NCBI RefSeq assembly: GCF_029338175.1
Contig: NZ_CP119862.1
Span: forward strand, 310,001 to 374,000
DNA length: 64,000 bases
Reading direction: 5' to 3'
Origin: Citrobacter enshiensis
GTDB lineage: Bacteria; Pseudomonadota; Gammaproteobacteria; Enterobacterales; Enterobacteriaceae
Translations under genes and position numbers: made by a program
The notes under the pieces: model-generated
Seen by the model: only the letters and a program-made list of their open reading frames with translations
The model's database searches: none
Told to the model about the DNA's origin: nothing
Part shown: positions 56,359-64,000 of the stretch, in pieces
How the letters are laid out: each line of letters begins with the position of its first letter
How positions within the stretch are numbered: position 1 is the stretch's first letter

Positions 56359-56397
56359 AATGATTTTTTATGCATATTTTGTGATTATAATTTCACA
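56359..56397 (+). promoter_or_regulatory. Tandem ARG boxes before argD
   Basis: TGATT-TTTT-ATGCA (core 56361-56374) and TGATT-ATAA-TTTCA (core 56382-56395) resemble the ArgR half-palindrome TGAAT-N4-ATTCA; centres are 21 bp apart, the usual 3-bp gap between 18-bp boxes. Confidence 0.7.
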
Positions 56398-56412
56398 TTA
56401 ATTCCTGCATAA

Positions 56413-59725
<3,313 letters not shown>

Positions 59726-59776
59726 CGGTGCCAACAAAAATGGCGCATTACAGGGTAATGCGCTATTTCGACGGGG

Positions 59777-60409
59777 TTAACGAGTGCCGTAGACGACGAT
59801 GGTCTTACCGTGCGCTGAGATCAGGTTCTGATCTTCCAGCATTTTCAGAATACGACCAACGGTTTCGCGAGAACAGCCAACGATCTGACCGATCTCCTGA
59901 CGGGTGATTTTGATTTGCATGCCGTCCGGGTGAGTCATCGCATCGGGTTGTTTCGCCAGGTTCAGCAGAGTCTGAGCGATACGACCGGTTACGTCGAGGA
60001 AGGCAAGGTTGCCGACTTTTTCGGACGTAACTTGCAGGCGACGAGCCATCTGGGAAGACAGGCGCATCAGAATATCCGGGTTTACCTGGATCAGTTGGCG
60101 AAATTTTTTGTAGGAGATTTCAGCGACTTCACAGGCCGTTTTTGCACGTACCCATGCACTGCGTTCCTGGCCTTCTTCAAACAGGCCTAATTCGCCAATG
60201 AAATCGCCCTGATTCAGATAAGAAAGGATCATCTCTTTCCCTTCTTCGTCTTTAATCAGCACTGCCACTGAGCCTTTAACGATGTAGTACAACGTTTCTG
60301 CTTTTTCACCCTGGTGAATCAGCGTGCTCTTCGACGGGTACTTATGAATGTGGCAATGAGACAAGAACCATTCGAGAGTCGGGTCTGTTTGCGGTTTGCC
60401 AAGCACCAT
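59777..60409 (-). CDS. crp: CRP, cAMP receptor protein
   Basis: Global catabolite regulator. 210 residues: cAMP pocket ([33 protein letters not shown]), hinge, and helix-turn-helix [20 protein letters not shown]. The only difference from the E. coli protein I can recall is Ser at 118 (RLSSQMARR) instead of Ala, as in Salmonella. Many sites in this window are its likely targets. Confidence 0.99.
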   Translation of the reverse strand: MVLGKPQTDPTLEWFLSHCHIHKYPSKSTLIHQGEKAETLYYIVKGSVAVLIKDEEGKEMILSYLNQGDFIGELGLFEEGQERSAWVRAKTACEVAEISYKKFRQLIQVNPDILMRLSSQMARRLQVTSEKVGNLAFLDVTGRIAQTLLNLAKQPDAMTHPDGMQIKITRQEIGQIVGCSRETVGRILKMLEDQNLISAHGKTIVVYGTR

Positions 60410-60717
60410 GCGCGGTTATCCTCTGTTATAAGCTGTCTCCAGAGCCAGAAAACGACGCTGTCTCTGGGGTTGCCAAAATATGCTTCCCGCTGCCAGGGAA
60501 GGGGGCTGCTAAAAATGTACTGCAGCCTGTAATGTGATGTCCTCTGCATACATGCAGTACGTCAATGTATTACTGTAGCATCCTGACTGTTTTAGCATAG
60601 CTTTCGCCGTGTGTCTCCTGGTGTCTCGCTTCAGCATGATGCAGGTCGCCTTCCATTGCGAGATTTGTTATGTCCGCGTAATCTGTCAGGAAAATTGAAA
60701 CATTGGAGTTACGAAAT
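60410..60717. other. crp-yhfA divergent control region
   Basis: 308 bp between divergent crp and yhfA. It holds the crp leader, a CRP site and sequence very like the E. coli crp control region, where a divergent transcript is made. Two overlapping minus-strand frames here are not genes. Confidence 0.8.
60533..60548. promoter_or_regulatory. CRP site in the crp leader
   Basis: TGTGA-TGTCCT-CTGCA; corresponds to the downstream autoregulatory site of E. coli crp in position and sequence. Right half is imperfect. Confidence 0.6.
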
Positions 60718-61122
60718 ATGCAAGCGCGTGTGAAATGGGTCGAAGGGTTAACCTTCCTGGGAGAGTCTGCTTCCGGCCACCAGATTTTGATGGATGGTAA
60801 CTCCGGTGATAAAGCGCCGAGTCCGATGGAAATGGTGTTAATGGCCGCGGGTGGCTGCAGTGCGATTGATGTGGTGTCTATTTTGCAAAAGGGACGCCAG
60901 GACGTGACCAACTGCGAAGTGAAGCTCACTTCTGAGCGTCGTGAAGAGGCGCCGCGTCTGTTTACGCATATCAATCTGCATTTTATTGTGACCGGCAATG
61001 AACTGAAAGATGCCGCCGTTTCGCGAGCTGTTGATCTTTCTGCAGAAAAATATTGTTCCGTTGCGTTAATGCTGGAAAAAGCGGTGAATATCACGCATTC
61101 ATATGAAGTGATTGCCGCGTGA
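60718..61122 (+). CDS. yhfA: YhfA, OsmC/Ohr-family protein
   Basis: 134 residues from ATG 60718 (MQARVKWVEGLTFLGES); five upstream in-frame codons are not supported. OsmC-like fold with two conserved Cys: AAGGCSAIDVV and EKYCSVALML, the peroxidatic pair in this family. Likely detoxifies organic peroxides; not proved for YhfA. Confidence 0.93.
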   Translation: MQARVKWVEGLTFLGESASGHQILMDGNSGDKAPSPMEMVLMAAGGCSAIDVVSILQKGRQDVTNCEVKLTSERREEAPRLFTHINLHFIVTGNELKDAAVSRAVDLSAEKYCSVALMLEKAVNITHSYEVIAA

Positions 61123-61127
61123 TCTCA

Positions 61128-61161
61128 CGTTGCCGGAGGGCGTGACGCTTATCCGGCAACG
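61128..61161. repeat. REP-like hairpin, yhfA/prkB
   Basis: CGTTGCCGGA / TCCGGCAACG ten-bp stem enclosing GGGCGTGACGCTTA, a single REP unit between convergent yhfA and prkB; may also end transcripts. Confidence 0.75.
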
Positions 61162-61168
61162 CTGCATA

Positions 61169-62038
61169 TTATTCGATTTTTTTGCCTTCCATCAGTCGCT
61201 GAACCAGCGGCAGCATGATCAACTCCATTGCCAGTCCCATTTTGCCGCCCGGCACGACTAATGTATTGATGTGTGAAATAAATGAGCCCTGAAGCATCGC
61301 CAGTAACCAGGGGAAATCGATCCCTTCCAGATTGCGAAAATGAATAACGACAAAGCTTTCGTCTAATGACGGGATGCCTTTTGCCGCGAAGGGATTCGAG
61401 GTGTCCACAGTGGGCACGCGCTGGAAGTTAATATGCGTACGGGAGAACTGCGGGGTGATAAAGTTGATGTAATCATCCATGGAACGGACCACCGAATCCA
61501 TCACCGCTTCGCGGGAGTGCCCACGTTCGCCAGTGTCGCGGATCAGTTTCTGTATCCACTCCAGGTTAACGATCGGTACTACGCCAACCAGCAAATCCAC
61601 ATGGCGCGCAACGTTATGGTGCGGCGTCACTACGCCGCCGTGCAGCCCTTCATAGAACAGGACGTCGGTCGGTTCGGGCAAGGGTTGCCATGGCGTAAAG
61701 GTTCCCGGCACCTGATTCCACGGTACTGCTTCATCGTAGGTATGCAGATATTTCCGCGACTGGCCTTTGCCCGCTTGTCCGTATTCGCTGAACGTTTGTT
61801 CCAGCAGACCAAAATCATTAGCTTCGGGGCCGAAATAACTGATATGTCGCCCGGCGTCCCGCGCTTTGCGGATCGCCATGTCCATTTCCGGGCGGGTATA
61901 GCGATGAAAGCTGTCGCCTTCCACCTCGGCGGCGCGCAGATTTAACTGTGCAAAAATTTTACGGAACGCGAGGCTGGTGGTGGTGGTCCCCGCGCCGCTG
62001 GACCCTGTTACCGCAATCACCGGATGTTTGGCAGACAT
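61169..62038 (-). CDS. prkB: PrkB, phosphoribulokinase-like protein
   Basis: 289 residues from ATG 62038 (MSAKHPVIAVTGSSGAG); the ORF extends seven codons upstream without support. Class I phosphoribulokinase fold: GSSGAGTTTTS at the P-loop (Thr where a Walker Lys often stands, as in proteobacterial phosphoribulokinases), EVEGDSFHRY and VLFYEGLHGG. No RuBisCO gene is present, so the true substrate is unclear. Lies after yheT-yheU on the same strand. Confidence 0.92.
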   Translation of the reverse strand: MSAKHPVIAVTGSSGAGTTTTSLAFRKIFAQLNLRAAEVEGDSFHRYTRPEMDMAIRKARDAGRHISYFGPEANDFGLLEQTFSEYGQAGKGQSRKYLHTYDEAVPWNQVPGTFTPWQPLPEPTDVLFYEGLHGGVVTPHHNVARHVDLLVGVVPIVNLEWIQKLIRDTGERGHSREAVMDSVVRSMDDYINFITPQFSRTHINFQRVPTVDTSNPFAAKGIPSLDESFVVIHFRNLEGIDFPWLLAMLQGSFISHINTLVVPGGKMGLAMELIMLPLVQRLMEGKKIE

Positions 62039-62091
62039 AACAACTCCATGAATAAACACTCGTTTTAGTATAGTCGGCCCTCAGCGGCGGA

Positions 62092-62310
62092 TTACTCGTG
62101 CAACTGTTTTCTGGGCATGATGTTGACCGTTTCGTGGAGTTCAGACCACACCAGAACGGCCTCGCCGCGCTGTAGTTGACGTTTGACGTCGGCGACTTTT
62201 TGCGCAAGCGAACGCTCATGTTCACCATAATCGGTGCCTTCGCGCAATACAAAGCTTTCAATCAGGTTATCCAGCGTTTCAGCGGACAACTCCTGCCAGG
62301 GGATCATCAT
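62092..62310 (-). CDS. yheU: YheU, small UPF0270-family protein
   Basis: 72 residues ([20 protein letters not shown]...), a conserved small protein of unknown function with acidic helices. Begins 2 bp after yheT stops, so the two are coupled. Confidence 0.92.
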   Translation of the reverse strand: MMIPWQELSAETLDNLIESFVLREGTDYGEHERSLAQKVADVKRQLQRGEAVLVWSELHETVNIMPRKQLHE

Positions 62311-62312
62311 GA

Positions 62313-63329
62313 TTATGCTTCCAGATACGTGGTGAGCCAGTCAGGGATGCGCGATTCAAGCCACATTTCCGGGCGGCGCAGCGTCCCGCCGATAAAGCCG
62401 ACGTGCCCGCCATGCTCGGTTAACTGATACTCAACCTGCGGCGGCAGATTCTCGGGGTTCGGGATCACATGACTGTCCATAAACGGATCGTCTTTCGCGT
62501 GAATAATCAGCGTGGGTTTGGCGATCTGATTGAGCAACGGCATGGCGCTACATTGACGATAATAGTCTATCGCATCAGCAAAACCGTGAATTTTGGCGGT
62601 AATAAGATCATCAAAATCGCGGATACGCCGTATTGCTTTTAGCTGCGCCAGGTTGACAGGGAGCGTGCCGGGATAGGCCGCCAGTTTGCGTGACGCGTTG
62701 GCTTTGAGCAGATTGAGCAGATAGCGCTGGTAAACGCGCGAAAAGCCTTTTTCCATGTGATAGCTGCAGGCTTCAAGCACGAAAGGCGCGGAGACAATCA
62801 CTGCCGCATCGATCGGAATATCCCGACCTTCTTTCGCCAGCAGACAGGCCAGCATATTGCCGCCGAGTGAATAGCCAACCGCAGCGGTGGGAACACGACC
62901 AAACTCGCGTTGTAACCACTGTAAAAACCAGGTGCCGTCTTCCGTCTCCCCGGAGTGATAAATGCGATTCAGGCGATTGGGTTCGCCGCTGCAACCGCGA
63001 AAGTGCATCACGACACCCAGCCATCCACGCTTTTGTGCGGCCTCGATGAGTCCGTGGGCATACGGGCTGTTCAGACTACCTTCAAGACCATGAAACACCA
63101 CCAGACGCGGTTTGTGTTTCGCCTGATGCGGATCTTCACTCCATGCCAGATCGACAAAATCGCCATCGGGTAATTCCAGGCGTTGCCAGTGTGGGCTGAA
63201 CTGCACTTTACGGCGGATCAGTCGTGGGAGCATCGTTTGCAGATGGCGATTGCTGATGCCGCGCATCGGGCGGAACTCATACGAATCAGCGTCGGTCGGG
63301 GTCATTTCTGTGGGGGTGATTTCAACCAT
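62313..63329 (-). CDS. yheT: YheT, alpha/beta hydrolase
   Basis: 338 residues from ATG 63329 ([11 protein letters not shown]), aligned to the E. coli start; an in-frame ATG seven codons earlier is also possible, and neither has a clear ribosome site. Hydrolase motifs: VVFHGLEGS (oxyanion), GYSLGGNML (nucleophile Ser), DPFMD (Asp) and HGGHVGF (His). Substrate unknown. Confidence 0.92.
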   Translation of the reverse strand: MVEITPTEMTPTDADSYEFRPMRGISNRHLQTMLPRLIRRKVQFSPHWQRLELPDGDFVDLAWSEDPHQAKHKPRLVVFHGLEGSLNSPYAHGLIEAAQKRGWLGVVMHFRGCSGEPNRLNRIYHSGETEDGTWFLQWLQREFGRVPTAAVGYSLGGNMLACLLAKEGRDIPIDAAVIVSAPFVLEACSYHMEKGFSRVYQRYLLNLLKANASRKLAAYPGTLPVNLAQLKAIRRIRDFDDLITAKIHGFADAIDYYRQCSAMPLLNQIAKPTLIIHAKDDPFMDSHVIPNPENLPPQVEYQLTEHGGHVGFIGGTLRRPEMWLESRIPDWLTTYLEA

Positions 63330-63410
63330 AGCACCAGAGCAATTAATCATCGGGAAGAATAACTATACCGCGCACACGGCTGGCAGGTTAGCCAATATGT
63401 GATTTTACGC

Positions 63411-64000
63411 TTAGTCAGTCAGGAGGTTACGTGAGAAAAGATGGATGTCCACCCCGGGTTTTCGCCGCCAGAGACGGGCTTTACGCGTTCCTGTCGCCGC
63501 ACTTTCCCCCGTCTCTTCAAACATGCCCGACGCCTCAAAACGGCGAATCAGACTTTTACGCTGAATCGACTGACCGAGGATCACTTCGGTCGCCTCCTGC
63601 AACTGGCCATGGGTAAACGACGCCGGCAGACAGTAAACAGGCAGTAACGAGTACATCGTTTTTTGTCGTAAGCGATGCAGGGCTGATGCAATGATGTTCT
63701 CGTGGTCGAACGCCAGAGGATATTCGGTAAGCTTGTCGATCGGCACCCAGCGGGCGTCGCTAACGCTGGCGATATGCGGCTCGCAGTCCACCCAGGCGAT
63801 CAGCGCAAACCAGGCGACGGTCAGGCTCCAGCCGCGCGGGTCGCGGTCCGGTCCGGAGACGGTATCCAGTTGTTCCAGCCATGAAGGGGAAACCCCTGTT
63901 TTTTCTGTCAGCTTACGTAGCGCCGTTGCGCGGGTGGAATCATCGCGTGCCATATCAATAAAGCCGCCAGGTAATCCCCAGCGCCCTTTCTGCGGCTGCT
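63411..64000 (-). CDS. NrtR-like Nudix-domain transcriptional regulator (5' end cut off)
   Basis: About 196 codons are present; the N-terminus lies past the right edge. A Nudix-like segment GLPGGFIDMARDDS then RKLTEKTGV is degenerate: the Glu expected six residues after Gly is Arg, the spacing to RKLTEK is longer than canonical, and REUxEE reads RKLTEK, so catalysis is unlikely. The C-terminal part (LPASFTHGQLQEATEVILG...KSLIRRFEASGMF...RKARLWRR) looks like the winged helix of NrtR, a repressor sensing ADP-ribose. K-12 has no such gene beside yheT. Target genes unknown. Confidence 0.75.
   Translation of the reverse strand, partial: QPQKGRWGLPGGFIDMARDDSTRATALRKLTEKTGVSPSWLEQLDTVSGPDRDPRGWSLTVAWFALIAWVDCEPHIASVSDARWVPIDKLTEYPLAFDHENIIASALHRLRQKTMYSLLPVYCLPASFTHGQLQEATEVILGQSIQRKSLIRRFEASGMFEETGESAATGTRKARLWRRKPGVDIHLFSRNLLTD

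Overview
This 64-kb window is ordinary-looking enterobacterial chromosome, best matched to Citrobacter or a close relative of Salmonella and Escherichia. Almost every gene is recognisable as an orthologue of the E. coli K-12 malT-to-yheT segment, in the same order. From memory of K-12, the window lacks rpnA (yhgA) between bioH and feoC, yhgE between pckA and hslO, and the frl fructosamine genes plus yhfL between yhfS and cysG. It has one gene K-12 does not carry at this place, an NrtR-like Nudix regulator cut by the right edge. CRP has Ser118, the residue I remember for Salmonella. I see no tRNA, rRNA, insertion sequence, prophage or CRISPR array.

Layout, left to right. 1-7 kb: maltodextrin use (malT, cut by the left edge; divergent malPQ with MalT boxes). 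7-11 kb: gluconate permease gntT, Fe-S carrier nfuA, gntX and divergent bioH. 11-14 kb: ferrous iron uptake feoABC behind Fur and FNR sites. 14-19.5 kb: yhgF (Tex), greB and the ompR-envZ osmosensor operon. 19.6-29.3 kb: pckA, the redox chaperone hslO with hslR, yrfG and igaA, then nudE and mrcA. 29.4-32.7 kb: hofMNOPQ, a compressed operon of pilus/DNA-uptake assembly proteins ending in a secretin. 33-39.6 kb: aroK-aroB-damX-dam-rpe-gph-trpS, tightly packed.

39.7-47.3 kb: the yhfZ-Y-X-W-php-U-T-S cluster, eight co-directional genes of unproven function: two regulators, two PLP enzymes, a phosphopentomutase-like metalloenzyme, a phosphotriesterase-family hydrolase, a small glycine-rich protein and a multi-spanning membrane protein. 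It reads as a dedicated uptake and catabolic pathway. Two abutting 24-bp palindromes sit on the yhfZ promoter and start codon, and a third similar palindrome lies before yhfX. This is the best candidate for an undescribed system in the window.

47.3-52.7 kb: nirB-nirD-nirC-cysG (nitrite reduction, nitrite transport and siroheme synthesis) behind perfect FNR and NarL/NarP sites. 52.8-57.6 kb: tsgA, ppiA (CRP and CpxR sites), the yhfG-fic antitoxin/toxin pair, pabA and argD (two ARG boxes). 57.6-64 kb: yhfK, crp, divergent yhfA, then prkB, yheU, yheT and the truncated NrtR-like gene. Gene identities rest on remembered family sequences and visible motifs; regulatory sites were read by eye and none was scored by computation.
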